From positions 1 through 30,563 of the IMG/VR virus record IMGVR_UViG_3300044996_000059: a stretch of DNA of 30,563 nt; one strand, written 5' to 3'. The notes beneath the pieces are model-generated. The model saw nothing but the letters and a program-made list of their open reading frames with translations. It searched no databases and was not told where the DNA came from. Below, piece after piece: positions 12,084-19,391 of this stretch. Made by a program: the position numbers and the translations under genes. Positions within the stretch are counted from its first letter, which is position 1, and each line of letters begins with the position of its first letter. The stretch comes from a virus.

Positions 12084-12278
12084 TTAGAAACGCTTAGGCG
12101 GGACGTTGGCAACGTAATCTTTAAACTCCGAGTGAAACGTGGATTTATCCACTTCTGAAAGGATAGCAATAAGAGCGAGGATACCGCCGATATTATCGTA
12201 AGTTGAGAGTCTTTTGAGAATCTCACTAGCCAGAGGTTTGAACCATAAAACCAGCAAGGTGACAATTGCTATATGCAC
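12084..12278 (-). CDS. Small minus-strand hydrophobic protein, possible moron
   Basis: A 64-residue protein starting at a GTG (MHIAIVTLLVLWFKPLASEI...). It has one hydrophobic stretch at the N terminus and a second at about 31-41 (GGILALIAIL). It is the only leftward frame in a long rightward region. It has a candidate promoter just upstream (12291-12319, 5' leader only a few bases) and a terminator just downstream (12021-12047), as expected for an independently expressed moron. There is no good Shine-Dalgarno sequence and the length is short, so a chance frame is possible. No family was recognised. If it is not a gene, the 330 bases after 12014 hold only these signals. Confidence 0.4.
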   Translation of the reverse strand: MHIAIVTLLVLWFKPLASEILKRLSTYDNIGGILALIAILSEVDKSTFHSEFKDYVANVPPKRF

Positions 12279-12290
12279 TGACGTCGAGCC

Positions 12291-12319
12291 TCAATAAGGT
12301 ATGTGAATGTGATAGTCAA
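12291..12319 (-). promoter_or_regulatory. Candidate promoter for the minus-strand small gene
   Basis: Read leftward: TTGACT (12319-12314), 17 bases, TATTGA (12296-12291). The -10 hexamer is weak. It is kept because it is placed directly before the small leftward gene, which has its own terminator. Confidence 0.35.
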
Positions 12320-12345
12320 GTCCTTGCCGTCCCCACTAAGAACTT

Positions 12346-12450
12346 ATGGAACTACTAATTAACTGGCTTTATTACAGCGTACTGACAACAGGTTTAATTT
12401 GGTTATTTTACAGAGTTTTGATGTGGTTTTTGGAACGCATAAAACAATGA
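12346..12450 (+). CDS. Tiny membrane protein 1
   Basis: A 34-residue protein (MELLINWLYYSVLTTGLIWL then FYRVLMWFLERIKQ), essentially one membrane span with a basic end. Its stop overlaps the next start by ATGA, in a chain of three coupled genes. Small membrane proteins of this type in phage early regions can be anti-holins, exclusion proteins or host-takeover factors; the sequence does not tell which. Confidence 0.5.
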   Translation: MELLINWLYYSVLTTGLIWLFYRVLMWFLERIKQ

Positions 12451-12542
12451 ACAAACCTTTTAGAAACGGAATTATTTTAGGTTACCTACTTACGGGAGTG
12501 TTTTATTTTGTATTAGTGTGGTTTTTAGTGAGTAGATTATGA
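12447..12542 (+). CDS. Tiny membrane protein 2
   Basis: A 31-residue protein (MNKPFRNGIILGYLLTGVFY then FVLVWFLVSRL) with a single membrane span of about 20 residues and a basic N terminus. Both ends overlap neighbouring genes by ATGA, which is the main support that it is translated. Confidence 0.5.
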   Translation: MNKPFRNGIILGYLLTGVFYFVLVWFLVSRL

Positions 12543-12829
12543 AAAACACCAAAGAAAAAATAATTGAAGAGTTGAAAGAAGCATTACGTTGGCCTGAAGA
12601 TTTGGATGTAGTGTCTCCCGATATGGATAGCAGAAGTAGCCTTGAACGGGCGGCGGATTATGTAATTGAGCAAACCAAGCGAGCAAGGGAGGAAGTTTTC
12701 CAAAAAGTTTTGTGGAAGAAGAGATATACCTCCCCACCTATTTGGGGTGTATCGAATAGGCAATTTCCCTATGTTGAAGTAAGTGATATTGAAGATATTA
12801 AAAAGTCCTTAGAAAAGGAGGGTAATTAA
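12539..12829 (+). CDS. Small charged protein, paralogue B
   Basis: A 96-residue charged protein, MKNTKEKIIEELKEAL... The stretches EQTKRARE and IKKSLEKEGN repeat those of the protein at 9000-9257, with nearly identical DNA in both places. The middle (WKKRYTSPPIWGVSNRQFP) is different. It probably arose by local duplication and later mixing. Function unknown. Confidence 0.65.
   Translation: MKNTKEKIIEELKEALRWPEDLDVVSPDMDSRSSLERAADYVIEQTKRAREEVFQKVLWKKRYTSPPIWGVSNRQFPYVEVSDIEDIKKSLEKEGN
12799..12824 (+). repeat. 26-bp direct repeat, copy 2
   Basis: Exact second copy of the 26 bases at 9228-9253, inside the 3' end of paralogue B. Confidence 0.85.
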
Positions 12830-12839
12830 TTAAATAATT

Positions 12840-13079
12840 ATGACTAATTTTGAACGGGCCAAGAATAAAATAATGAGAGATAGTGAGGATGAAATTAGAC
12901 GAATTATCTTTGAGTACGGTGTGGGGATGGTAGCGGACGAAGCGGCCCTATTTATGGGTTCACTTTCTCCAGAAGACGCACAGAAAAGCCAAGGTAAAAA
13001 AACTGCCGAAACGATTGATAAGGTGATGTCTTTGTTGGCGGCGGCTCTAGGAAATATTTATGAAACTGAACGAACTTAA
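12840..13079 (+). CDS. Small hypothetical helical protein
   Basis: A 79-residue, probably all-helical, acidic protein (MTNFERAKNKIMRDSEDEIR...). The upstream AAGGAGGG lies at the end of the previous gene, 16 bases before the ATG. I do not recognise the family. It is the last small gene before a new control region and the methyltransferase gene. Confidence 0.6.
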   Translation: MTNFERAKNKIMRDSEDEIRRIIFEYGVGMVADEAALFMGSLSPEDAQKSQGKKTAETIDKVMSLLAAALGNIYETERT

Positions 13080-13092
13080 ATATATCGGTTCT

Positions 13093-13111
13093 GACCCATG
13101 AGGACTTAACT
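13093..13111 (+). repeat. 19-bp intergenic repeat, copy 2
   Basis: Second copy of GACCCATGAGGACTTAACT, here without the pairing partners seen around 9268-9388. It lies 54 bases upstream of the methyltransferase gene, just before the 10-bp phased repeats. Confidence 0.85.
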
Positions 13112-13154
13112 GAGTAGGTTTGGGTAGGTAAACTTAAGAATGGGTAGGTATAAT
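13111..13154 (+). promoter_or_regulatory. 10-bp phased repeats leading into a -10 box
   Basis: In register of 10 bases: TGAGTAGGTT (13111-13120), TGGGTAGGTA (13121-13130), AACTTAAGAA (13131-13140), TGGGTAGGTA (13141-13150), then TATAAT (13149-13154). No good -35 box is present. Sites one and two helical turns apart in front of a strong -10 suggest an activator-dependent promoter. The ATG at 13166 would leave a leader of only a few bases. Confidence 0.55.
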
Positions 13155-13165
13155 AGTTTAAATTT

Positions 13166-14404
13166 ATGACCGAGAAGGATTTAACGCTTAAACAAATACG
13201 CCCGATAACCGAACTTAGAAACTGGACTAAAAACCCCAGAGGTATTAAGGATAAAGACTTCGGGCGGCTTAAAGACCAAATTAAAAAGCTAGGCCAATAT
13301 AAGCCATTACTTATTACACCCGATGGGGAGGTCCTAGGGGGAAATATGAGACTTAGAGCCTATAGGGATTTAGGTATCAGCGATGTGTGGGTATCTGTGG
13401 TTGAACCTAAAACCGAGGCGGAGAAACTAGAGTACGCGCTTAGTGATAATGATAGGGTTGGTTATTATGAGGATGACAAATTAGCTGAGCTTATAAGCCA
13501 ATATAAAGACGAAATAGATTTAGGTAAATATAGCGTAGATTTAGGCAAGACTACTGACTTACAAACACTATTGGATCAATTCTCACCGGTAGTCGAGGAC
13601 GACGTGCCGGAGGTAGACGATACCCCGTCGGTATCGAAGTTGGGCGATGTTTATCAACTCGGAAGACATAGGTTGATGTGCGGCGATAGTACAAAAAGAG
13701 AGGACGTAGAGAAGTTGATGGGCGGTAAAAAAGCGGATATGGTTTTGTGCGACCCCCCATACGGAATAAATTATAAATACGAAGACCACCCAAGCGGAAA
13801 CTATAAAGATGGATTCACAGATGAAGAATATAGAAATTTTTATAGGCAACTAGTAAATATGGGAAAAAGATACTCTAAGGAGGACGCTGCGAACTATTGG
13901 TGGTTTGATCAATCAAGGCTTGAAATTATCTGGGAAGCGATCGGAAGGGTTAAGTATAAGGAACTTTTGGTGTGGAGTAAGGACCTTTATCCCTACAAAA
14001 AGGGAAACTCTAAATTCTGTGCCGATTACGAGTTGTGTTATTACTTTTTTAACAAGGAGCCATACTGGACGGGAGATGCCTTCACTCGGGCTGTACTAAA
14101 CTATGCTACTGTACACTCCTTTGCAAGGAGAGGAAAAGAGGATACTGGTGGGGTATCTTCTGTACATCCAACACAAAAGCCTACCGAGTTATTTGGAAGG
14201 TTGATTGAGCTTAGTAGTAAGAATAGCGATACAATTATAGATTTTTGTGGTGGCTCTGGTTCTACTCTTATCGCCTGCGAACAAACCAACCGTATATGTT
14301 ATATGATGGAACTGGACGAGAAGTATTGTGACGTAATAAGGCGTAGATACGCCAAGTTTATAGGTAAGGAGGACGAATGGAAGACAATAACACCGAAGTT
14401 ATAA
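13166..14404 (+). CDS. ParB-domain / DNA methyltransferase fusion
   Basis: A 412-residue protein. Residues 8-100 are a ParB/sulfiredoxin-like nuclease-fold domain (VLGGNMRLRAYRDLG at 56-70). Residues 160-400 are a DNA amino-methyltransferase. The catalytic DPPY (196-199) comes first, and the SAM-binding motif DFCGGSGST (about 359-367) is near the C terminus, the beta-class order. HPTQKP precedes it, as usual. It adds a methyl group to adenine N6 or cytosine N4 in DNA. Such fusions are frequent in phages beside the terminase genes and may protect phage DNA from restriction or mark it. No restriction enzyme gene is adjacent. The end overlaps the next gene by 28 bases. Confidence 0.9.
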   Translation: MTEKDLTLKQIRPITELRNWTKNPRGIKDKDFGRLKDQIKKLGQYKPLLITPDGEVLGGNMRLRAYRDLGISDVWVSVVEPKTEAEKLEYALSDNDRVGYYEDDKLAELISQYKDEIDLGKYSVDLGKTTDLQTLLDQFSPVVEDDVPEVDDTPSVSKLGDVYQLGRHRLMCGDSTKREDVEKLMGGKKADMVLCDPPYGINYKYEDHPSGNYKDGFTDEEYRNFYRQLVNMGKRYSKEDAANYWWFDQSRLEIIWEAIGRVKYKELLVWSKDLYPYKKGNSKFCADYELCYYFFNKEPYWTGDAFTRAVLNYATVHSFARRGKEDTGGVSSVHPTQKPTELFGRLIELSSKNSDTIIDFCGGSGSTLIACEQTNRICYMMELDEKYCDVIRRRYAKFIGKEDEWKTITPKL

Positions 14405-14715
14405 AACAACCAGATAACAACGAGAAGAAGCTAACGGGGTTTCAACTTCACCCCGAAAATATAAATAGGAATGGTAGGCCACCTAAAGGCCATTCTATCA
14501 CCGAAACCATACAAGCCATGATGGATGAGAAGCCTGAAATTAAACGGGCATTAGGACAGAGGATACTCCAGATGGCCCTAGAGGGTGATCTAGCGGCGAT
14601 TAGAACTATTTGGGGGTATATTGACGGCCTACCAGCTCAGGCAACTGATGTAACTACAGGTGGTGAGAGACTCGAGGGGCTAGTTATCGTTAAAGATGGA
14701 AGTGAAACTAAGTAA
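14377..14715 (+). CDS. Small terminase subunit-like protein (DUF5681-type N terminus)
   Basis: A 112-residue protein with a flexible N terminus containing NRNGRPPKG, as in DUF5681 and small terminase proteins, followed by helices (TETIQAMMDEKPEIKRALGQ...) and an acidic tail. It lies immediately before the large terminase gene and overlaps it by 20 bases. In this place it should recognise the packaging site in the DNA and feed the motor. The call rests on position and on the short motif. Confidence 0.7.
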   Translation: MEDNNTEVIKQPDNNEKKLTGFQLHPENINRNGRPPKGHSITETIQAMMDEKPEIKRALGQRILQMALEGDLAAIRTIWGYIDGLPAQATDVTTGGERLEGLVIVKDGSETK

Positions 14716-16042
14716 ATGGCAAACACAAGTATTCGAAGATACACACCGATTCAGAGTAGTCTGTGCTGGGCGGCGGTCGGGAAAGTCTGTTCTAGCACAA
14801 CTAACACTGATTCATTGGGCTAATAGAGAGGTTGGAATTTATTGGCTGGTTTGTCCCAGTTACAAACAAGCTAAGATGATCCATTGGCAGGGGATACAGC
14901 ACTACTTGCCGCAGGGTTTAATTACTAAGAAAAATGAAGTTGAATTATCTATCACACTTAAAAACGGAAGTGTTATTGAACTTAAGGGGGCTGAGAACCC
15001 AGATGCTCTACGTGGTGTTAAACTGCGGGGTCTGGTTATTGACGAGATCGCTTCAATACGCAATTGGGATTGGCTATGGAGCGAAGTCCTTAGGCCGACA
15101 CTTACTGACTATGAAGCTTCGGCCCTTTTTATTTCAACTCCCAAGGGATATAACCATTTCTATGAGCTATTCTCAGAAGGGCAAAAAGAGAATAATAATT
15201 ACAAGTCCTGGAGATTTACGAGTTACGACAATCCGTTCATTCTAAAAGGAGAAATAGACAATGCTAAAAGAGAACTTACAGAAGACACCTTTGCCCAAGA
15301 ATATCTGGCAGACTTTAGAAAATATACGGGCCTTATTTACAAGGACTTCAAGAGAGAGGTCCACGTCGTCGAGCCTTTTGACATCCCAGACTCTTGGCAA
15401 ACATATCGGGGGGTTGACTTCGGCTCGACTAACCCGACCTGCTGTCTATGGATTAGCGTTGACGGAGACGAAAACTGGTTTGTTTACGATGAGCATTACG
15501 CTACAGGGGAGACCATCGACTATCACGCTGGAGTCATTAACTCTAAGTCAGGTGGAAGGGGTGTACAGGCTACTTATGGAGATCCAAGCGGGGCTCAATG
15601 GATCAACGAGTTCGCCCAAAGGGGAGTCTACATCACCCCCGCTACCAAGGAAACAGGACAGTCCTTCGAGGGGTGGGTCAGATTCGGTATTGAGAAGGTT
15701 GCAGAAAAGTTGCGAGTTCAACCAGGTCATACGGTGCCAGGAGTGCCGGCACGTCAGCAAAGCCAACATTTGGACAAGGGAATGCCCCGACTGTTCGTCT
15801 TTTCAAATTGTGTTTCTGCGATCAGAGAATTCGAAACCTACCGGTGGAAGGAAAAGAGTGTCAGTCAAGCCCAAGACTTAAATGCACCGGAGCAACCGGA
15901 GAAGGCCAATGACCACGCTATGGACGCTCTTAGGTACTTTGCGGTGAGCTATATCTCCAGCCACGGCGGGCAAGGACCGTTTGCCCAATATGTTGGTAAG
16001 TCTTATGAAATCAGTGAATCAGACGCCACAATCGGAATATGA
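14696..16042 (+). CDS. terL: Terminase large subunit
   Basis: A 448-residue DNA-packaging motor. The ATPase part has Walker A CAGRRSGKS (23-31), Walker B GLVIDEIA (Asp116-Glu117) and a coupling motif LFISTPKG (about 144-151). The nuclease part (RNase H-like) has GVDFGSTNP (Asp241), YGDPSGAQ (Asp296) and NDHAMDALRY (Asp406/Asp410), the three expected acidic sites. It pumps DNA into the prohead through the portal and cuts concatemers. All the motifs are intact. The next gene starts within its last 40 bases. Confidence 0.95.
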   Translation: MEVKLSKWQTQVFEDTHRFRVVCAGRRSGKSVLAQLTLIHWANREVGIYWLVCPSYKQAKMIHWQGIQHYLPQGLITKKNEVELSITLKNGSVIELKGAENPDALRGVKLRGLVIDEIASIRNWDWLWSEVLRPTLTDYEASALFISTPKGYNHFYELFSEGQKENNNYKSWRFTSYDNPFILKGEIDNAKRELTEDTFAQEYLADFRKYTGLIYKDFKREVHVVEPFDIPDSWQTYRGVDFGSTNPTCCLWISVDGDENWFVYDEHYATGETIDYHAGVINSKSGGRGVQATYGDPSGAQWINEFAQRGVYITPATKETGQSFEGWVRFGIEKVAEKLRVQPGHTVPGVPARQQSQHLDKGMPRLFVFSNCVSAIREFETYRWKEKSVSQAQDLNAPEQPEKANDHAMDALRYFAVSYISSHGGQGPFAQYVGKSYEISESDATIGI

Positions 16043-16325
16043 TCAAATAACTAAGGGGAATGAAAGGCAGTTTGAACGGGTTCTAGAAGAGCTCTCGCCC
16101 GGCTTCTTTTATCTTTACACGTGCATAAAAGCAAACGACGTGGACCTAAAATACGCAATTGACGTTTTCCACAAGATGAAGCTTGTCAGGAAGCTTGATG
16201 ATGGTTATGGTGCGGTGATTATTGAGGTAAAGAATCACGAGATCGGCAGAATACGGCTTGTAGCGGATTATCTACCAAAAAGAGATAATGTTTTAATGCC
16301 TGGGCAGCAGGCGACGGAATCTTGA
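16005..16325 (+). CDS. Hypothetical protein between terminase and portal
   Basis: A 106-residue protein from the ATG at 16005 (MKSVNQTPQSEYDQ...), overlapping the terminase gene by 38 bases; the frame is open upstream to a TTG at 15981. The middle (FERVLEELSPGFFYLYTCIK, DVFHKMKLVRKLDDGYG) looks like a mixed alpha/beta domain. No family was recognised. The start is not certain because there is no clear ribosome-binding site. Confidence 0.55.
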   Translation: MKSVNQTPQSEYDQITKGNERQFERVLEELSPGFFYLYTCIKANDVDLKYAIDVFHKMKLVRKLDDGYGAVIIEVKNHEIGRIRLVADYLPKRDNVLMPGQQATES

Positions 16326-16351
16326 AAAGAAATAGCACGTAGTGATATAAT
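16322..16351 (+). promoter_or_regulatory. Sigma-70-type promoter of the portal operon
   Basis: TTGAAA (16322-16327), an 18-base spacer, TATAAT (16346-16351). Transcription should begin near 16358. It overlaps the stop of the preceding gene and is followed by the same leader layout as at 1392 and 23234. Confidence 0.75.
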
Positions 16352-16373
16352 TAAGAAACTTATATAAGTGGCA

Positions 16374-16422
16374 TAGGAAAAACCTAGCCGCCTAACACAA
16401 TTAGTGTTGAGGGCGGCTTTTT
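16374..16422 (+). promoter_or_regulatory. Leader RNA: mini-hairpin followed by terminator-like hairpin
   Basis: TAGG-AAAAA-CCTA (16374-16386) is the mini-hairpin. GCCGCC (16387-16392) then pairs with GGCGGC (16412-16417), with AACAC/GTGTT (16394-16398/16404-16408) inside and TTTTT (16418-16422) after it. The sequence AGGAAAAACCTAG is the same as at 23235-23247. The portal ATG is 8 bases after the U-tract, with no Shine-Dalgarno sequence. Confidence 0.65.
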
Positions 16423-16429
16423 CGTATTT

Positions 16430-18424
16430 ATGGCAAAAGAAAAAAAGAAGGATAAGAACAAGACCACTACGGTTTCGGAGTCAACCCAAGTAATGAAGCA
16501 TTACGACGATGCGGATGCGGAATTGACAGAGCGAATTACACACAAAGAACGGGGGTATGACACTTACCAAAAAATTTACAGAAATTACATTAACCCCAGC
16601 CAGTGGCCTTTCGGGGCGAGGGTTCCCGATGGTAGGGGGGCGACGATAATAGATCGCAAGACCGATCGTTTGCTTGGTAATAGACTTCAAGGCCGTTTCA
16701 TCCCGACAAAGCACGGAACCGAATTAGGGGCAAGAGTGGCCACGGAGCTTATTCTTTACCAATGGAACGAGATAGATCTATGTTCTGGCTCAACAATGCT
16801 CTCGCGCTGGCGGATGATGGACAGTCGGGCGAGAAGGTTCGGAACGTCTTTTGGTCGTTGGTCGTGGCGTAGAGTCTACGGCGATAGTGGGGCTACCATT
16901 TTTGATGGACCGTGGTTCGAGGCGTGGGATAACAAGAACGTCCTAACTCAGCCGGGTGTTCGCAATTTAGACGAGTCCGACTACATAATTCTGAGGTACT
17001 ACCCAACCATCTCTCAGTTAGAGCAAATAAACGAGATGGCCAAGACCGGTCCCATTTATGATCCAGAGGCTATCAAGTACCTTAAGGAAAAGGATAGTTC
17101 GACGACTCATTATGAGAGTGTTGATAGGCGAGTTGTCGGACTTAACGAAAATTCAGAGGCCTATGGACGAGTTGAAGTTTGTACGGAGTACAACCAAACT
17201 AAGGGTAAATGGATCACCTATACCCCAATGCAAGGAAAGGTGGGCAAGGAGGCAATTATCCTGAAGTCTATAGAGAACCCATATAATAACCTTGGAACTA
17301 TCCCTGTGGTGGCTTTGACGTATTATCCGACCGACGACGACATCATTGGTAAGCCGGAGCTGGAAAGCGTGATGCCCCTCATTAAAACAAACTGGGCGTT
17401 TCTTTCTCAGTATCTTGAGGCGTTGCAGGACGAACTTTTTACCCCGATAATGGTTAACCCCACCCAAGTACAACTCGACACCTTGAAATACAAGGCTGGG
17501 GCGCGATGGTTAATGAACAAACCAGGCGCAGACGTTGTGCCTCTAACCCGTAGTAGTTCGGTAACTCAAAAGTTTGTGGAGACATTTGGTTTGACTACGT
17601 CTTTGATTATGGAAGGGGTAGGCGAGACCGCCCAAGACGTCTCGCAGATTGCTCAATCGGTAACTGACAAGACAGCCACTGAAGTTAAGGATTTAGCGAT
17701 GCTTAGAACTGCTAGGGATAATGCCAACAAGGCTATTCTTTCCCAGGCGATCGCCAAGCAAGTTTCCGCATGGTTCAGAATGGACCAAAAGATGATGACG
17801 GGATCGAAACTCGTTCGGGTTGTGGGTAAGGATGCCCTCGAGTATTTAGTCAACGAAGGACTGCACAACTGGACTCTCTCTAGTGAGGGAGCTAAGGTTG
17901 TTTCCGACTTCGCAAGCGAGAATCAAGAGACGGTTAATGGGATTGCCAAGGACACCGGGCGGGAGCCCTTTGAGATTGCTTACGAAATGTTAAGGGCGCA
18001 GGGGGCGCTTGACCAACACACTGTGCCGATTTATCCGATGAAAGAAGGAAACGAGACGGTACCCCAATTGCGGTTGGAGAAGGATGGTAAGTCAGGTTTT
18101 CTTTCAGTTGACCCAAAGTCTATCCAAGGTGATTACAACTTCTTGGTGGACATACAAGCAATGAGTGTACCGAACGACGCCAGCGAAGTATCCGCCCGGC
18201 AAATGTTTTTCGACTCGGCTCTAAAGGTCAGGGATAGCCTCGCTGCGGAGGGATACCAGATGAAGTTTAAGGACTTGTTGGAAGATATTGGTAACACCGC
18301 TAAACTGAACGATCCCGAAAAATATTTCGAAAAGTTACCTCAACAACAGACCACAACGCCCCAACCCCCCACATCCTCAATGCCGATGAATGTAAGTAAT
18401 GTAGGTGCGCAAGGAGGTGTGTAA
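16430..18424 (+). CDS. Portal (head-tail connector) protein
   Basis: A 664-residue protein following the terminase genes, of the size and composition of podovirus-like portals. Recognisable stretches are ERGYDTYQKIYRNYINPSQW near 40-60, and GTIPVVALTYYPTDDDIIGKPELESVMPLIKTNWAFLSQYLEALQDELF (about 285-335), which resembles the wing and stem of portal proteins. A long helical region (VSQIAQSVTDKTATEVKDLA...) and a Gln/Pro-rich C terminus follow. The twelve-fold ring sits at one capsid vertex and is the gate for packaging and ejection. Family is inferred from position and these patterns. It starts shortly after a U-tract, without a Shine-Dalgarno sequence. Confidence 0.8.
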   Translation: MAKEKKKDKNKTTTVSESTQVMKHYDDADAELTERITHKERGYDTYQKIYRNYINPSQWPFGARVPDGRGATIIDRKTDRLLGNRLQGRFIPTKHGTELGARVATELILYQWNEIDLCSGSTMLSRWRMMDSRARRFGTSFGRWSWRRVYGDSGATIFDGPWFEAWDNKNVLTQPGVRNLDESDYIILRYYPTISQLEQINEMAKTGPIYDPEAIKYLKEKDSSTTHYESVDRRVVGLNENSEAYGRVEVCTEYNQTKGKWITYTPMQGKVGKEAIILKSIENPYNNLGTIPVVALTYYPTDDDIIGKPELESVMPLIKTNWAFLSQYLEALQDELFTPIMVNPTQVQLDTLKYKAGARWLMNKPGADVVPLTRSSSVTQKFVETFGLTTSLIMEGVGETAQDVSQIAQSVTDKTATEVKDLAMLRTARDNANKAILSQAIAKQVSAWFRMDQKMMTGSKLVRVVGKDALEYLVNEGLHNWTLSSEGAKVVSDFASENQETVNGIAKDTGREPFEIAYEMLRAQGALDQHTVPIYPMKEGNETVPQLRLEKDGKSGFLSVDPKSIQGDYNFLVDIQAMSVPNDASEVSARQMFFDSALKVRDSLAAEGYQMKFKDLLEDIGNTAKLNDPEKYFEKLPQQQTTTPQPPTSSMPMNVSNVGAQGGV

Positions 18425-18711
18425 TGGAACTAACCGATCAAGAGAAATTACGGGTTGATAGAGGTCTTAAAGCCAAAGAGTTTCTGGAGGGTGAGCTATA
18501 CAACAAGTACCTCTTGCCGGAAATAGAGAAACTAAGATTAGGCTCTTACCCGAAGCCTAGCAAGGAGGGTTGGGAAGAGGAGTATAGGATGGCCTATGCT
18601 AGGGATGAAGTCTATACCGAATTCCTACAGACCATATTGTCTTGGAGGAAGGATTCCGACTTCTTACAAGAAAAAGCTTTGGAAGAGGAAAAAGATGTCG
18701 TTTTAGCGTAG
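18424..18711 (+). CDS. Hypothetical protein downstream of the portal
   Basis: A 95-residue acidic helical protein (MELTDQEKLRVDRGLKAKEF...). A full AAGGAGGTG ribosome-binding site precedes the ATG, which overlaps the portal stop by one base. Proteins of this size in this place can be head or connector accessory factors, but nothing in the sequence proves it. Confidence 0.65.
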   Translation: MELTDQEKLRVDRGLKAKEFLEGELYNKYLLPEIEKLRLGSYPKPSKEGWEEEYRMAYARDEVYTEFLQTILSWRKDSDFLQEKALEEEKDVVLA

Positions 18712-18723
18712 GGGGTGTTACGA

Positions 18724-18873
18724 ATGCCGTTTAAGAGTAAAGCCCAAGCCAGAATGATGTTCGCCCAACATCCTAAGATTGCCGAGAGGTGGGCAGGAGT
18801 TTATGGACTTAATATGTCAGAACTCCCCGAGCACGTTTCCCGACGTGGAAAGCGGGGAAAGCGAAAAAAGTGA
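18724..18873 (+). CDS. Small basic phage protein of the 'SKAQxRxMFA' type
   Basis: A 49-residue protein, MPFKSKAQARMMFAQHPKIA then ERWAGVYG, with a basic end (RRGKRGKRKK). The N-terminal motif is found in many short phage proteins near head genes; the role is unknown to me. AGGGGGTG lies eight bases before the ATG. It overlaps the next gene in another frame. Confidence 0.72.
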   Translation: MPFKSKAQARMMFAQHPKIAERWAGVYGLNMSELPEHVSRRGKRGKRKK

Positions 18874-19036
18874 GCCTGTAACAACGCAGGATGCGTCTAA
18901 TTGTAGACATCGCTTTATCCTTAAAGGTACCCACGATATGCAGTGTCTAGATTGCGGAGTCGGTTACATCCTCAGCGGGATGAGTGATTTCGAAAGAATT
19001 TGCTCTCACTACGCGGAAAAGTATGGCAAAGATTGA
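18803..19036 (+). CDS. Small zinc-binding-like hypothetical protein
   Basis: A 77-residue protein from the ATG at 18803, which has GGAG only three bases before it; the frame is open from a TTG at 18779. The C-terminal half has CRHRF...THDMQCLDCGVGY, a possible Cys/His zinc knuckle of the kind in many short phage proteins, and ends with SHYAEKYGKD. The first third overlaps the neighbouring 49-residue gene and may be untranslated. No role can be given. Confidence 0.5.
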   Translation: MDLICQNSPSTFPDVESGESEKSEPVTTQDASNCRHRFILKGTHDMQCLDCGVGYILSGMSDFERICSHYAEKYGKD

Positions 19037-19391
19037 AAACACCACCAGTTTAACAAAACCAGAGGTCGCTAAGGATACCACAAGCTTACAGGGCGATGAC
19101 AAAAACATCTCTCTAGGACTAACGGGCGAGGAGATGGATTTGGTTCCGCTGAAGCAATACTTTGATATCCAGGCCACAGATTGGAGCGAAGATAAATACT
19201 TAGCGGGGATTTTAAATTGGGCCAGGGAGAAGGGAATTAAAGACCGTGGCAACCTCTTTGCTGAAATTAGCAAAATTCAACATAAGTTAGGTTCTCCAAA
19301 TTTAGGCGAGAAGACAGCTAGGAGGATTTATAGATATATAGAAATAGATAGGCAGATCAGTAGTTTGTTTAAGGAGCAGGGGGCTTTGTAA
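19023..19391 (+). CDS. Hypothetical virion-region protein
   Basis: A 122-residue protein from the ATG at 19023 (MAKIENTTSLTKPEVAKDTT...), overlapping the previous gene by 14 bases; the frame is open to 18984. A low-complexity N terminus leads to a helical domain (WSEDKYLAGILNWAREKGIK, NLFAEISKIQHKLGSPNLGE, RIYRYIEIDRQISSL). No function recognised. The next ATG overlaps the stop by one base. Confidence 0.6.
   Translation: MAKIENTTSLTKPEVAKDTTSLQGDDKNISLGLTGEEMDLVPLKQYFDIQATDWSEDKYLAGILNWAREKGIKDRGNLFAEISKIQHKLGSPNLGEKTARRIYRYIEIDRQISSLFKEQGAL

Noticed and set aside
11957-12265. 102-residue minus-strand frame overlapping the end of the phosphoesterase gene
   Set aside because: It crosses the minus-strand terminator stem at 12021-12047 and overlaps conserved coding DNA; the shorter frame at 12084-12278 fits the promoter and terminator better.
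12539-12824. CRISPR-like or transposon repeats from the 26- and 19-bp matches
   Set aside because: Only two copies each, inside paralogous genes or in single gaps, with no regular spacing, terminal inverted repeats or transposase.
13166-14404. Restriction-modification system
   Set aside because: The methyltransferase is intact, but no restriction enzyme gene is found next to it; the ParB-fused phage type is usually solitary.
14377-16042. Programmed frameshift between the terminase subunits
   Set aside because: The overlap is only 20 bases with a normal internal ATG, and each frame is complete with its own motifs.
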